This document shows, in pieces, positions 1-11,412 of a stretch of DNA of 64,000 nt. The notes under the pieces were generated by a model, which made no database searches, was not told the origin of the DNA, and worked only from the letters and a program-made list of their open reading frames with translations. This DNA is from Glandiceps talaboti (lineage: Eukaryota; Hemichordata; Enteropneusta; Spengelidae). Position 1 is the first letter of the stretch; each line of letters opens with the position of its first letter. The stretch covers positions 20,457,797 through 20,521,796 of the forward strand of contig NC_135566.1 of assembly GCF_964340395.1 (NCBI RefSeq). The letters are read 5' to 3'. Position numbers and translations under genes: made by a program.

Positions 1-870
1 CTATATATCATACCTATAGACTATATATCATACCTATAGAATATATATCATTACTATAGACTCTATATCATTACTAGAATATATATCATACCTATAGAAT
101 AAATATCATAACTATAGACTATATATCATACCTATAGACTATATATCATACCTATAGACTATATATCATTACTATAGACTATATATCATACCTATAGAAT
201 ATATATCATAACTAGAATATATATCATAACTATAGAATAAATATCATAACTATAGACTATATATCATACCTATAGACTATATATCATTACTATAGACTAT
301 ATATCATACATATAGAATATATATCATATCTAGAATATATATCATAACTATAAATAATATATATCATATCTAGAATATATATCATAACTATAAATAATAT
401 ATATCATAAATGTAGACTATATATCATACCTATAGACTATATATCATACCTATAGAATAAATATCATAACTATAGACTATATATCTTACCTATAGACTAT
501 ATATCATTACTATAGACTATATATCATACCTATAAACTATATATCATAACTATAGACTATATATCATTACTATATACTATATATCATTACTATAGACTAT
601 ATATCATAACTATAGACTATATATCATTACTATAGACTATATATCATACCTATAGACTATATATCATTACTATAGACTATATATCATACCTATAGACTAT
701 ATATCATTACTATAGACTATATATCATACCTATAAACTATATATCATAACTATAGACTATATATCATTACTATAGACTATATATCATACCTATAGACTAT
801 ATATCATTACTATAGACTATATATCATAACTAGAATATATATCATAACTATAGAATATATATCATACCTA
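1..870. repeat. 20-bp AT-rich minisatellite, running in from the left edge
   Basis: Tandem copies of a 20-base unit (CTATATATCATACCTATAGA and variants with CATTAC or CATAAC in the middle) fill the first 870 bases, roughly 43 units. Some units lack a few bases (for example the TAGAATATAT variants). The array begins before the window. No open frame of note crosses it. Confidence 0.95.
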
Positions 871-879
871 TAGACTATG

Positions 880-1303
880 TCATCTACAAATGAAAAAAAT
901 GTACTTAAATATAGAATGATTATCAAATTTAAGTAACTGCGACTGTAAACTAAATAAAATGTCCAAGTATTCATCTCTTATCCTCTGAATTTTTTCATTT
1001 TTACACAGTAATGCACAGTGAAATACCAATACTCGAGCTACATAAGGTGCATAATCTCTGTTTCCTTTCAATATTCTTGTAACGGCCAGTTTCAATTGGC
1101 AATATATGGTTTGAAATCCTTAGTTTTGTAACAGCTATTCTATCAAAGGTGTTTCTAACAACAGATAAATATTTTTCACGTTGAAAAGTTGACTTAATTT
1201 TTGAATAAACATGAAGTTTGTTGTTACTTGCCACAGATTTCTTCCACATGTCAAGAAATTTTGATTTCAAAGAATCTTTAACTTTCTTTAATATAGTAGA
1301 CAA
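880..1303 (-). mobile_element. Remnant of a non-LTR retrotransposon ORF, C-terminal end, frameshifted
   Basis: On the minus strand two overlapping frames give one run of similarity to the region behind the reverse transcriptase of LINE-type elements. Residues such as SNNKLHVYSKIKSTF, the TKLRISNHILPIETGRY segment and the Cys pair RLCTLC resemble the short-helix plus zinc-knuckle tail seen in many invertebrate LINE ORFs. The frame changes near 1010-1020 and continues as CKNEKIQRIRDEYLDILF. No catalytic YxDD box is present here, so this is only the 3' part of the coding region and is dead. The assignment rests on recalled family appearance, not on a search. The neighbouring CATA microsatellite (from about 1411) may have grown inside the same element. 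Confidence 0.5.
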
Positions 1304-1410
1304 TTTATAATTATCACCAACTATAAAATGGGAACAGTTACAAAATGAAAATACTGAATGAACAAAATGAATTATATAAGAGATATAGACTGGTGTTTTT
1401 CATGCAACCC

Positions 1411-1880
1411 CATACATACATACATACATACATACATACATACATACATACATACATACATACATAAACATACATACATACATACATACATACATACATA
1501 CATACATACATAAACATACATACATACATACATACATACATACATACATACATACATACATACATACATACATACATACATACATGTACATACATACATA
1601 CATACATACATACATACATACATAAACATACATACATACATACATACATACATACTTACATACATACATACATACATAAACATACATACATACATACATA
1701 CATAAACATACATACATACATACATACATACATACATACATACATACATACATACATACATACATACATACATGCATACATGCATGCATGCATGCATGCA
1801 TACATGCATACATACATACATACATACATACATACATACATACATACATACATACATACATACATACATGCATGCATGCA
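1411..1880. repeat. (CATA)n microsatellite with CATG interruptions
   Basis: About 470 bases of the tetranucleotide CATA, broken by AAACATA and by a CATG-rich block at 1772-1804 and again at the right end. All six-frame translations here are Met-Tyr-Val-Cys-type artefacts. Confidence 0.97.
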
Positions 1881-3438
1881 AACAATTTTACTTTGTGTGA
1901 ACAATTTTAATTTCAGCCCTTCATCGCTGTTAATATTTTCATAGAAATCTATAAATAACCCGTTACTACTGTTTTGTAAATTCCATATACTTGGTACTGC
2001 CAACTTCTTGCCTGAAAACAACGACAATAAATAATCCATGCCTTCGCCAGATCTCAAGTAAACCATCACGACATTACTGTTTACTTAATTTTTTTTGCAT
2101 TCCTAGACAATCACCAACTTCAATATCGTCCCTTATGTAATTCCTGTTCGCTCAGAAACTATATCCAATGTGGGAAATAATAATAATAGCCATCGGTTAT
2201 AGTTTGGTTCGGTCCAGAGGAAGTGACTTCATAATGCTACAATTAGCGTAGTGTGACGCCGAGGATCGTGGAGCAGTAATAAACGTCACTTCGTGAACTG
2301 GATTGCATATATCATTAACAAAAGTAAGAAATACAGATGACGACCGTTCGAGAAATAGCGATAGGAAATGGTTTATACGAGAAAGATTGTGGGAGCTCAT
2401 CGATCATAGGTAGGGTTGTGATAAGTGGGTACGTTAACGACTATAGTATGTCTTAAAAGCACATCGCAAGTTAACATGGAATGCATCCCGAAAATAAAGT
2501 GCATATTGTCAAACTTATCTTTTTAGAATCCAGCATGGCTGCCAAATCCTGTAAATTTTACCATATAGGATCCGAGGAAAGAAAGGGGTGCCGGTTTGTT
2601 TAAAAACAAACACAATGACCCCCATATTGATTTTGTCAATTCAGAGAGATCAACAAAATAAAACTATCCGTTCAAACAGTTTGGAGAAATTTTAAAGATT
2701 TTTATAGAATAAATGTGTCCCCGGAGGCGCGCTCTACCTCGTGTAAATCACCAAAGATATGACATGATTTTGCACAATATTCTTGTTCTACTACTTCATA
2801 GATTAGAATGAAAATAAGCACACAGGTGATTATACTGAAAGATGGATACTGGATAAAGATTTCAGTGATTTTCAAATTTATTTCAAGACGTTATGATTGT
2901 CTAAAATAGACATGGTATAAGAAATACTGAGTGGCTAGTCCTTGTTTACAGAGTAGATTGCAGATTCTGAAGTACAGTCCCGCCCACAGGCACTAGTTTC
3001 CCGAGATATGTATCAGAATGTTTCTATCAGAATACGATAATATCGATGATATTGACGTGTTTTAGCCAATTGTATATGAAAGGGGTAAAATAATAACACT
3101 TGTTTCTGTGATCGCGCAAGTCAACCCACCGCGAGATATTGCCAAGGCATGTTTGTAACAGAACACACAACCCCCGCGACACAACCGTACGGCAACGTTA
3201 ACTTTCAACCGGCAGTTTTACTCGGCAAACATTTAACAAATTTCAGATAAATCGTGTCGTTGTTACAATCGACCAAAGATAAGTTTTGGAGTCGATCATG
3301 CGCCACACGACCACGTATACGGACTACTGACATGACGCATGTATGTGGACGTTTATCGATGCGAACGACCACGAACGTTATATCCAACCGTTGGAGGCGC
3401 TTCGTTGTTTACAGTCCCGCACTTCGTTGTTTTCTGGC
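1881..3438. other. No gene seen
   Basis: Mixed unique-looking sequence. Short open frames at 2197-2400 (minus) and 3205-3448 (both strands) have no recognisable motif and overlap each other. The part from about 3170 to 3440 is GC-richer than its surroundings and leads into the palindromic repeat. Confidence 0.6.
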
Positions 3439-3530
3439 GAAGTGCTAGATCTAGCACTTCGGCGAAAACTGACGAAGTGCTAGATCTAGCACTTTGTCAA
3501 AAAGTGGCGAAGTGCTAGATCTAGCACTTT
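3439..3530. repeat. Three tandem copies of a 22-bp palindrome, period 35
   Basis: The palindrome GAAGTGCTAGA joined to its own reverse complement occurs at 3439-3460 (perfect), 3474-3495 and 3509-3530 (last base C to T). The copies are separated by 13-base spacers of the GGCGAAAACTGAC / GTCAAAAAGTGGC type. A degenerate half lies just upstream (ACTTCGTTGTTTTC). Each copy contains AGATCT at its centre and could form a hairpin. The function is unknown. It lies about 500 bases upstream of the acyltransferase start. Confidence 0.9.
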
Positions 3531-4051
3531 GCCCCGCAACTGTTCAATTTTGGACCATTTATCTTCCTCAAAAATTGCAACAAGGTGACATGATGATTGA
3601 TGACTGTCACATTACCTGTATGTAAATTTGATTCTTAATCTCACACATTGTTGGAATGCAAAACTCTGAGCTACAGCTATCATACATGATGTACTCCTCA
3701 ATTGGAAAATTAATTATATGAAACTATATGAACCAGTCCTCGGCTTCGATACTGGGTTAACACCTACTGTGGAACATTTCCCAACATGTGGTAAATGCCT
3801 AGCTCTGTCAGATTGAGTTTAGTAGTCAAGTGAGGTCTAAATACGCAGTCACTGGAGAGGCTTGCGATTCGCCCAAGCATGCTAAGTAGAGAAGTTTGTG
3901 ACCCTTCCTGTCTTAGAGGTCATGATCACCAATACATTATCTTGATGTATGCATTTGATGACAGTCTTTCAAAGGTATGATTTCCACGTGATTAATCTCG
4001 CCATTTCAAAAGTAGGGTAGCATTAGGAACCTAAGCACAGGCATACATGGT
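3531..4051. other. Upstream region of the acyltransferase gene
   Basis: About 520 bases without a gene between the palindromic repeat and the first coding exon at 4052. I see no convincing TATA box or other promoter signature. A 5' untranslated exon may be included. Confidence 0.4.
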
Positions 4052-4920
4052 ATGATGATGGTCTTAAAATTCTTACGCATGGGGAAATGTGTTCACTCTT
4101 CAACTAGACTAAGAAAGCTATCTTGGAGTCCGACGGGACAGAGTTCTTTTCTAAATGGTAAATCACCATGCTTCAATGTAATATTCACAACAACAACAAC
4201 ATCATCAACAACAACAACGACAACAATAACAACAACAAACAGATCGAGCGCAACAACCGTGTGGCCTCAACTGAATAAGGCTAACCTACGAGCTAAAACG
4301 TTTCGTTTTGAGAAGGCAACGTGTGGATCCGACGATGAACCAAAAGAGTTACCACCTCTTCACATTGCCGGAGATGTTGAAACACTATTGAGCACGAAAT
4401 CCAAATCTAAGAATAACATGGGAAAAGGTTTGATTGGTTTATTCAAGAACTTGAACTACACCATAAAGGTAAGAGAACCATATCGAAACTGTTGTTCCAA
4501 TATTGTGTACGTTGTTAGGTTGTCCTTGTCTGTGAGTCCAACTATAGGTTTGGCAGCCAGCCATTAATCACCATTGTCAGTGATATATATATTTAATGAT
4601 ATGTCAGACCATACATGTTTTTAACTATACATGTATGTATAGATAGATATGGTATATAAAGCAATAATGCTGCTAGAGACAATATAGTAAATGACAGACA
4701 TGCTGCTGATAAAGACACATTGGAGTTAGACTGGGGCGTCGCACAGCTGGCCTCAAGGGCAGGATTTCTAGACAAGAAGGTCCTTACATTGTTTACTTAT
4801 CATCTCCCCAGAGTAAAAATGTCTTTCAGGACAAGATATTAGAGTTTTACCTCCTCTTGGGAAGATTATGGTATTGTGATAGATGATGTTCGTTCGTTCG
4901 TCTTTCTTTCTTTCTTTCTT

Positions 4921-5015
<95 letters not shown>

Positions 5016-6629
5016 TGATGTCTGTCTTGATGTTTAACATAAAGTACATGGAATAAAGATTCGCAACAAGCATTACACTTTGCACTCAGATAATATATCT
5101 TTTATTTTCAAAGGAGATGCCAGAGAAAACCTTTCAAGGAAGGGGTATCCAAGGAAGCAATCTCTCAGAGAAAAAAAAACTTTGCTTTCATGGGAAGCTT
5201 GATCATTTCGAAGACTTCAATGAAACGTGCAACCAACAGGGTATACTAATAAGTACATTGGTACTCGGACTTGTATCTCAAGTACCACTCACTGTTAAAA
5301 TGTTGTCACGTGCTTTAGGCTGTCTCATTAAAAAACATCCCATTCTCCGCTCTAAAATCGTGGATGTCAAGGATCCAAAATCTGGTAAAATGGTCGTGTT
5401 TCCTTGAGCTCGAGGAAAACGAGAAAGAATTTCTGAATTTGAAAGTCGATGAAAACAGTTTTGACGAATGGGAGGATGTTGTTTCATCAGAACTGTCTAC
5501 AAAGATTGATTCCAAGAAAGGACCACTGTGGCGCATAAGACTACTCGAGAAACGTGTGTGTCAGAAAGATCCAACAATGTCTGGGTATGGTGAGTCACGT
5601 CTTGTATTCACGGTTCATCATGGTATGGTTGATGGACTTTCATTCCTCATAATAGTTGATCAGTTACTGGAGATATTGAATCGACATGCCAATCAGGGTA
5701 CAGAAGAAGAAGAGGCGGTCTTGGAGCCATCAATTCCCCGACCAGCATTGCACGAATGTTTACCGGAAATAACGATTTCTTGGTGGCAAAAACTTGTCTT
5801 CAAATTACGAAGCCTTGCAATGAATAATAAACCACTCGGACTGGTACCCGACAGGACGAAAGAACTGGTGAATAAATTACAGAAGGGAAACAGTGTCGAT
5901 GATGTGAAAACGTGCATCTTTCCGATTGCTTTTTCACAGACATTAACAGGAAAGCTTCTAGATGCTTGCCATATACACCAAACCACTCTTCAAGGAGCAG
6001 CGACTGCAGCCGCCGCCATAGGAATAACACAGATCCTCCAGTCTGGAAATATTACAAAACCAGAAAGCCTTAATACCTCGTATAACGTCAATATGCGCCG
6101 CTACTTTCAACCTGATAAGCTACGTTTGGTGAAAGATAGCCTGAAGAGTTATATGGGGTTTGTAAAGCAACCAGTCTGTGTTTTAAAGGAGTATGTTAAT
6201 CCTGACCATTTCTGGGAGTTTGCCAGGCAGCTGACTCATGACATACATACAACTTTAAACCAGAGAAAGCCGATCGAAATATTGCAAGAAATTCAGTATG
6301 CACTAGAGTGTGGTAAAATCCAGTCATTTACTGACCTGGTGTCCAGAGATGAAGATTGCGCTGGTCGAGATGACACAATTTTTAATATATCGAATTTAGG
6401 TAATGCCAAAATGTTTGATAAATACAAGGGAAATGCCATAGATGTGCAAACGGCGTACATTGCTACTGCCCAACATGTCTGTGGACATTTCTTTGTCCAT
6501 AATCTCATTACAATTCATCGTCAACTACACTGGTCTCTAGTTTACTACACAAATGTTGCCTCGAGACAATTAGTTCAGGTGTACGCAGACAATATTGTGA
6601 AGGTTCTTGAGAATGCCGTGCATGAGTAG
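4052..6629 (+). CDS. Acyltransferase of the condensation / alcohol O-acetyltransferase type, two exons, one frame break
   Basis: Exon 1 is 4052-4468 (AAG|GTAAGA donor) and exon 2 is 5114-6629, both in phase 0, giving about 640 residues. The diagnostic motif is HHGMVDG at 5616-5636, the HHxxxDG catalytic motif of CoA-dependent acyltransferases and NRPS condensation domains; its second His is the expected base. The C-terminal part (NISNLGN, then the strand-rich WSLVYYTN region) fits the alcohol acetyltransferase-like family. The first roughly 40 residues are basic and Ser/Thr-rich and could be a targeting peptide (inference), followed by a Thr-rich tract from a CAA-type repeat. The frame breaks at 5405-5408: the upstream frame ends in TGA, while the downstream frame, already open from 5364, resumes with GAG at 5406. 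A real indel, an assembly error or recoding are all possible. The acyl acceptor cannot be inferred. A decayed copy follows at 8770-13320. Confidence 0.85.
4191..4245 (+). repeat. CAA/CAT-type trinucleotide repeat inside coding exon 1
   Basis: An imperfect (ACA)n tract read as a run of Thr with a few Ser and Ile, inside exon 1 of the acyltransferase gene. The matching exon of the second copy (8770-9091) lacks it, so the repeat expanded after duplication or was lost there. Confidence 0.8.
4469..5113 (+). other. Intron 1 of the acyltransferase gene
   Basis: A 645-base intron with donor GTAAGA and acceptor TTTTCAAAG. It contains a (TTTC)n then (TCTG)n microsatellite at about 4898-5015. The splice call rests on phase-0 continuity and on the same exon order in the second copy. 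Confidence 0.75.
4898..5034. repeat. (TTTC)n / (TCTG)n microsatellite
   Basis: A short TTTC tract followed by about 95 bases of uninterrupted TCTG, ending in two TCTTGATG units. It lies within intron 1 of the acyltransferase gene. Confidence 0.97.
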
Positions 6630-6944
6630 ATTGGGTTAGTTGGTTAGCCATATGCCCTCGAGCTCAAATTCCTGAATAATGTTATGTTGCTAATTATAAA
6701 TGTATAATAGTTGCTGTCTGTTGAGCTCTAGAGAAATCATTTCATTTCACAGTAGTCGGTGTAAATTTCCTTTGAATGTGTAATGGCCATGTAAGAAAAA
6801 TAATATTGTTATATCATGGTAGATGATTCAAGAATTGCAAATTTCAAATGTACACAAATTTTTATTTTATCATTCCTGATATAGTGTGCTTATTAATTAA
6901 TTCTACAATAATCTGAGTGGGTATCGATACTATTTAATTTGAAA
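6630..6944. other. 3' flank of the acyltransferase gene
   Basis: AT-rich sequence after the stop codon. I found no perfect AATAAA polyadenylation signal before the CATAT repeat at 6945. Otherwise featureless. Confidence 0.45.
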
Positions 6945-7137
6945 TGTGTCATACCATATCATATCATATCACATATCATACCATATCACATCTCATCTCA
7001 TCTCATCTCATATCATATATCATATCATATCATATCATATCATATATCATATATCGTATATCATATCATATCATATCATATATCATATATCATATCATAT
7101 CATATCATATCATATCATATCATATCATATCATATCA
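6945..7137. repeat. (CATAT)n pentanucleotide array
   Basis: About 190 bases of CATAT units with occasional CATCT and CATATAT variants. The same pentamer reappears at 7969-7998, on the far side of the segment that carries the foldback element. That suggests the segment between was inserted into a once continuous array. Confidence 0.95.
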
Positions 7138-7146
7138 ATCATATTT

Positions 7147-7291
7147 ATATATAATCCCATGAAATCAATGTTAGTTTTACGTCATAATGCTCCGAGTATG
7201 ATTCCGCGGACTAATACAAATTTTTAGTCCGCAGAATCATACGAGGAGCATTATGACGTAAAACTAACATTGATTTCGTGGGATTATATAT
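7147..7291. mobile_element. Foldback (near-perfect 66-bp inverted repeat)
   Basis: The arms 7147-7213 and 7225-7291 are reverse complements with only a few mismatches and a loop of roughly 11 bases (around TACAAATTTT). The arm reads from ATATATAATCCC through TTAGTTTTACGTCA to CCGCGGACTAA. There is no coding capacity. It starts a few bases after the CATAT array. It may be one end of a longer non-autonomous element reaching to about 7968. Confidence 0.85.
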
Positions 7292-7968
7292 TTATCACAT
7301 AACTAAGTATTTCCCCGTATTTTTCGAAAATTTTAAATCGTATTTTACGAATACTGCATCATTTCATCGCACTATATTCTTCATCGCCTATTAAAAAATG
7401 GCGCCCGATGGCTATGCAAATTACATAATGGCGTGACCTGTCGCGAGGTCAAGCTTACCATGTATGGTATCGGTCATACTGTTGTGTGGTTTCTCAACCA
7501 AAATTATCGGTTATAACCTTGCGATGTACATGTAATATCGAATTTAGTTTAAAACGTAAGTAGAATTGTCTGAATACGACTTTTGTGCCGTCATTTTAAT
7601 AATATTTTCTCGGGTTGTGTAAGTTCGGACATCTGAGCTCGACGGAAAATCGGAAGTAAGCTTGCCGGCTGCTACGATAATCTGCGTGATTTTTAAATAG
7701 AATAAAATGTATCAAATAAAAATAAAAGGACTTCTACGTATGAAACTCATGCCATCCAAGGATATATGTAACGTTACTAACGCAATGTATGCATTTACGT
7801 TTTGAAAGCACATAATTATTACGATAAACTTGATCGTAGCGTAGGATTGACACGAACACTCAAACAACGGTACGGAGAAAAAATAGTTCGGTAGAACAGG
7901 GGTGATATGCTCTGAAATCACCCCTGTTTGACGTCACACAGTAGAAGATATGCACGTATTTATGTGAT
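7292..7968. mobile_element. Putative body of an insertion within the CATAT array
   Basis: This 680-base stretch lies between the foldback and the second CATAT block. It ends near an 11-base inverted repeat, AACAGGGGTGA at about 7895-7905 and its complement at 7918-7928. No coding sequence is seen; the minus-strand frame at 7712-7921 has no recognisable features. The insertion reading is an inference from the flanking identical pentamers. Confidence 0.4.
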
Positions 7969-7998
7969 AACATATCATATCATATCATATCATATCAT
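7969..7998. repeat. Short (CATAT)n block
   Basis: Five to six CATAT units, the same motif as at 6945-7137. Confidence 0.9.
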
Positions 7999-8769
7999 TC
8001 CTTTGTTGTTCTTCCAACCAGACTGTGAAAACATAAAGGTTGTATCTCAGAAGACATGCTTGTGCCTTCCTTGGATTAATGGATGGTGGGAGAAATTCCT
8101 TATTTGACGTTTGTTTAAGAAAGGCTGTTTGTTAATTGCATATCAGGAAATTCAAAGCAAACGTACCTTACCAAAGAAGTTGTTGTTATTGTCCAAGCAT
8201 ATAACCATGTCTTTTTACGTAATCATAATGACATCAATATTTATATATCGATCTCTTTCAGTAGCCATCCTATATTTAATCGTATATATCGCTTTAAGTT
8301 GCATTTTATTTTTTCAGCTTGTTAATATTGACACAAATCTATTTCCTTCACTTTTCCACTAACAGTACTAGTGCAATTGCATCGATAAATAAAGCAAAGA
8401 CTGTCTCATCTACGCTCTGTCTCGTCTTTGTCTCGTCTATGCCAGCAGATATCCTTTACCACCAGTAGGAGGGCACAACACCCTCCACACAATGTGGAGA
8501 AGGGGCGATTCTATTAATGACGTCACTTTTGGTCTGAAACAACATATAATTACTGAAAATCACAAATCTGTCCGTTGGCTGCACCCGTGACTGAAATTAT
8601 TATATAGCAGTTTCAATACTTGATAGATGTATACTCTGTATGACTATGCATAATGAATTGTTTTTGTCTGAGTGAAAACCTTGGCATGTAAAAAGGGGTC
8701 ACGAGGTGAAGTTGTGATTTAAGAGAAATGTTAAAGGACAAAGGACACCCAGGTAGCTTTTCTTATAAA
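7999..8769. other. No gene seen
   Basis: Unique-looking AT-rich sequence between the CATAT block and the start of the second acyltransferase copy. The open frame at 8111-8362 is hydrophobic by composition only and has no motif. Confidence 0.5.
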
Positions 8770-9091
8770 ATGAAGACACTCTTGCAATTGTTGAGGCGGG
8801 GAAAATCCTTTGCCTATTCTACTACAGTACGAAAGCAACCTTGGAGTCCGTGTATCAATGGGATATTCACTAGAACACATATATCAGTCATCATCAGATG
8901 CAACAACTGTGTGGCCTCAGGCTGATCTACAAGGTCAAAACAAAGCTGGGAAGGCAACGTTTGGGTACGACAGGCAGCCGAGTAAATTACTACTCCATCA
9001 CATCAATGGAGAGTCAATGTCAAAGCTAGATCTACTTGTTATGACTTGGCTAAAAGTTTGACTGATTTGTTGGCAAACTCTTTGAAGGAAG

Positions 9092-10105
9092 GTGACCCAT
9101 TTCGTCATTGTCTCTGAGATGTGAACCGACTACAGCTGGGCTGACATTCATTTGCATTCAGAAGCCACTGTTGTATACGTATACACTAGAAAATAACCAT
9201 GCATTTTGCACAAGGTATAGGTACAATATGTTTGTTAGGTAAAAACTTGTGTCTAAAGTTTCTCAAGCAGAGAATTATTTATATGTTATTGAATTGAAGG
9301 TTAAACATGCCACATCTGCCACGTTAACTGTACAAAAAATCACCCAGAGAGCCAAAGTTAATCGAGATACTAACAGCATTTTGGTTAATACGATTTATGG
9401 TTTTCATAATACGATGAGTAAATGTTTTCAAGAATTGATATTTTGTATTGACCACTTCTACCCTAGTTCAAAGTTGAATACAAACTATTTGTTGAGCACC
9501 CAACTGTACTTAACGAAGCCGTGCTCTTGGAAAAATAAAACCTATTTTCAAGATGGGTCTAGACTGAAAGTATGTGGATTAATACAAAAAAAATGTTAAT
9601 TACGTATACAGTAATCAGATATTGCTGTCCTTTTTGGGAAGAGCCTTATGTTGTAGAGTACTGAGTACGTAGGTCAATCAGGGGAAACCTCTTCATGTTT
9701 TCAGACCACTTCAGAAACAAACCAAAAGTGAAGTTGACATACTTGACTGATGAGTAATAAACTTATCCACTCAGTGTTTACTTTGAACATTGATAATCGG
9801 CTCCATCATAATCAAGGACTTCAGATAGTTACTTCTGTATATCACATCTTTTGTAACATGCAAAATACCCTGATTTTCTTTTTTGACCTTTCACGTTTTT
9901 TACTATCGATAGGTATAACATTAGTTTGACATTTGACCCATTGTCTACCCTAAGTTTAAACATGGCACGACAGTAACACCACAAGTCTAAGTCAAATCAA
10001 TTCACATTATTATCTTCACATAGTGTTTAGGTCCAATGTTGGTTAGGTAAACAGCTTGTGTTGCAGTTTCACAAAATGGCAGTTAGGGTCTGACCTCATT
10101 GAAAT
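9092..10105. other. Intron-equivalent of the decayed copy, left part
   Basis: No recognised gene. One open frame at 9249-9599 (116 codons) has no motif I know and starts at a non-ATG codon. I treat it as chance. Confidence 0.45.
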
Positions 10106-11412
10106 AGGATTCTAGGACAACTGCTCCCCGGACAATTGCCCCTGGACAATTGCCCCCGAAGGACAACTGCCCCCCAGACAATTGCCCCCGAAGGACAACT
10201 GCCCCCCGGTCAATTGCCCCCCCCCCGGACTAAAGCCCCCAAAGGACAACTGCCCCCCGGACTACTGCCCCTGAACGAAAAAAAAAGCTAGTACATGTAT
10301 TACAGATGAACGGGTTTGTCATTCATTAAAAAGTCACCGTCGGCAACTTGCCGCCGCAATTTGCATACTTATACTCACTACATTCACATGTTTTACTCTA
10401 TTGTTATCTATGATAATTGTTACGTCATTCATAAATGTCGGCATGATGATTTAACTTACCGCCGTAATTCACATAATTTTATGGAACATTCTTCTCCTCT
10501 TTTCAACCAGTTAACAATTCTTGACGTGTTTAAGTTACACAAGTATTTTGTAGGTGTTTTTGTTTACAACTTAATACACAATAATTTACCACACTCTATA
10601 ACCCAGTATTGCACGCTGTTGAATTATGAATACAATACACGACAGAAGGTTCAGGGCAATTTATGTATTCCTCCAGTGAAGAAATCAGTTGAACAACAAT
10701 CAATATCATATACAGGTGCAACTACATGGAACGACATCAAATACAATATCAGGAAAGAACGAACACGACATAGTTTCAAGTGGTTACTTAAAATGGATTT
10801 ACTAAAAGAATATATAGCATAGTTGGCATTCTTTACCGAACTTTCTTCTCATCACTTGTAAAATGACTGGGATTGGGATGGGGGGGGGGCGTGTAGGGGG
10901 GACGTTTAGTAACACCGTGAATGTTTAACTATTAACCATTAATGTGAGGGGTCAGACTTGATTAGCAAAGCTATTTTCTGACTCCCATTACCTGTATAAA
11001 TTTTGTATATATATATATCGTTTTCAAGTGATCTGAAATTATTTCTTGTACAGGTAATAAAAATCAATCAATCAATCAGTCAATTTATTTGTACTCACAT
11101 TTGCACGTTTTACTCTATTGTCATCTGTGATAATTGTTATGACAATTATAAAAGTCGGCATGAGGCTTTAACTTAACGGTGACTTTTTAATGAATGACAA
11201 ACCCGTTCATCTGTAATACTAGCTTTTTTTCGTTCGGGGCAGTAGTCCGGGGGGCAGTTGTCCTTCGGGGGCAGTTGTCCTTCGGGGGCAATTGTCCGGG
11301 GGGGGGGGGGGGCAGTTGTCCTTCGGGGGCAATTGTCCGGGGGTCAGTTGTCCTTCGGGGGCAATTGTCTGGGGGCAATTGTCCGGGGGGCAGTTGTCCT
11401 GTTACCTTGAAA
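10106..11412. mobile_element. Composite inverted-repeat element with GGACAACTGCCCC-type arms
   Basis: The left arm (10106-10345) and right arm (about 11180-11412) are reverse complements. Each consists of an internal array of GGACAATTGCCCC / GGACAACTGCCCCC-type units followed by a shared single-copy part (AGATGAACGGGTTTGTCATT and AAAAAGTCACCG). Between the arms lies a CR1-like 3' fragment. Just inside the arms, segments at about 10385-10450 and 11092-11175 are similar direct repeats (both with TTTTACTCTATTGT and GTCGGCATGA). The whole sits in the intron of the decayed acyltransferase copy. It is best read as a non-autonomous DNA element invaded by a retrotransposon. Confidence 0.75.
10450..11082 (+). 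mobile_element. 3' fragment of a non-LTR retrotransposon (RT C-terminus and AATC-type tail)
   Basis: The open frame 10316-10822 carries, from about 10488, the typical C-terminal end of a LINE reverse transcriptase ORF: SSPLFNQLTILDVFKLHKY, then NLPHSI, YNTRQK, and SISYTGATTWNDI near the end. About 240 bases after its stop codon the sequence runs into AATAAAAATCAATCAATCAATC, a simple-repeat 3' tail of the kind that ends CR1/L2-like elements. The catalytic domain is absent, so this is a 5'-truncated dead copy. Confidence 0.7.

Noticed and set aside
880-1303. Host gene on the minus strand
   Set aside because: The two frames look like the tail of a LINE ORF and are shifted against each other.
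1338-2069. Several long open frames rich in Met, Tyr, Val and Cys
   Set aside because: They are translations of the CATA microsatellite in all frames and carry no protein signal.
4768-5085. Minus-strand frame with Thr-Asp-Arg-Gln repeats
   Set aside because: Translation of the TCTG microsatellite in the acyltransferase intron.
5372-5408. A tiny intron that would remove the frame break in the acyltransferase gene
   Set aside because: The only GT...AG pair there spans 24 bases, a multiple of three, so it would not mend the frame, and it is far too short.
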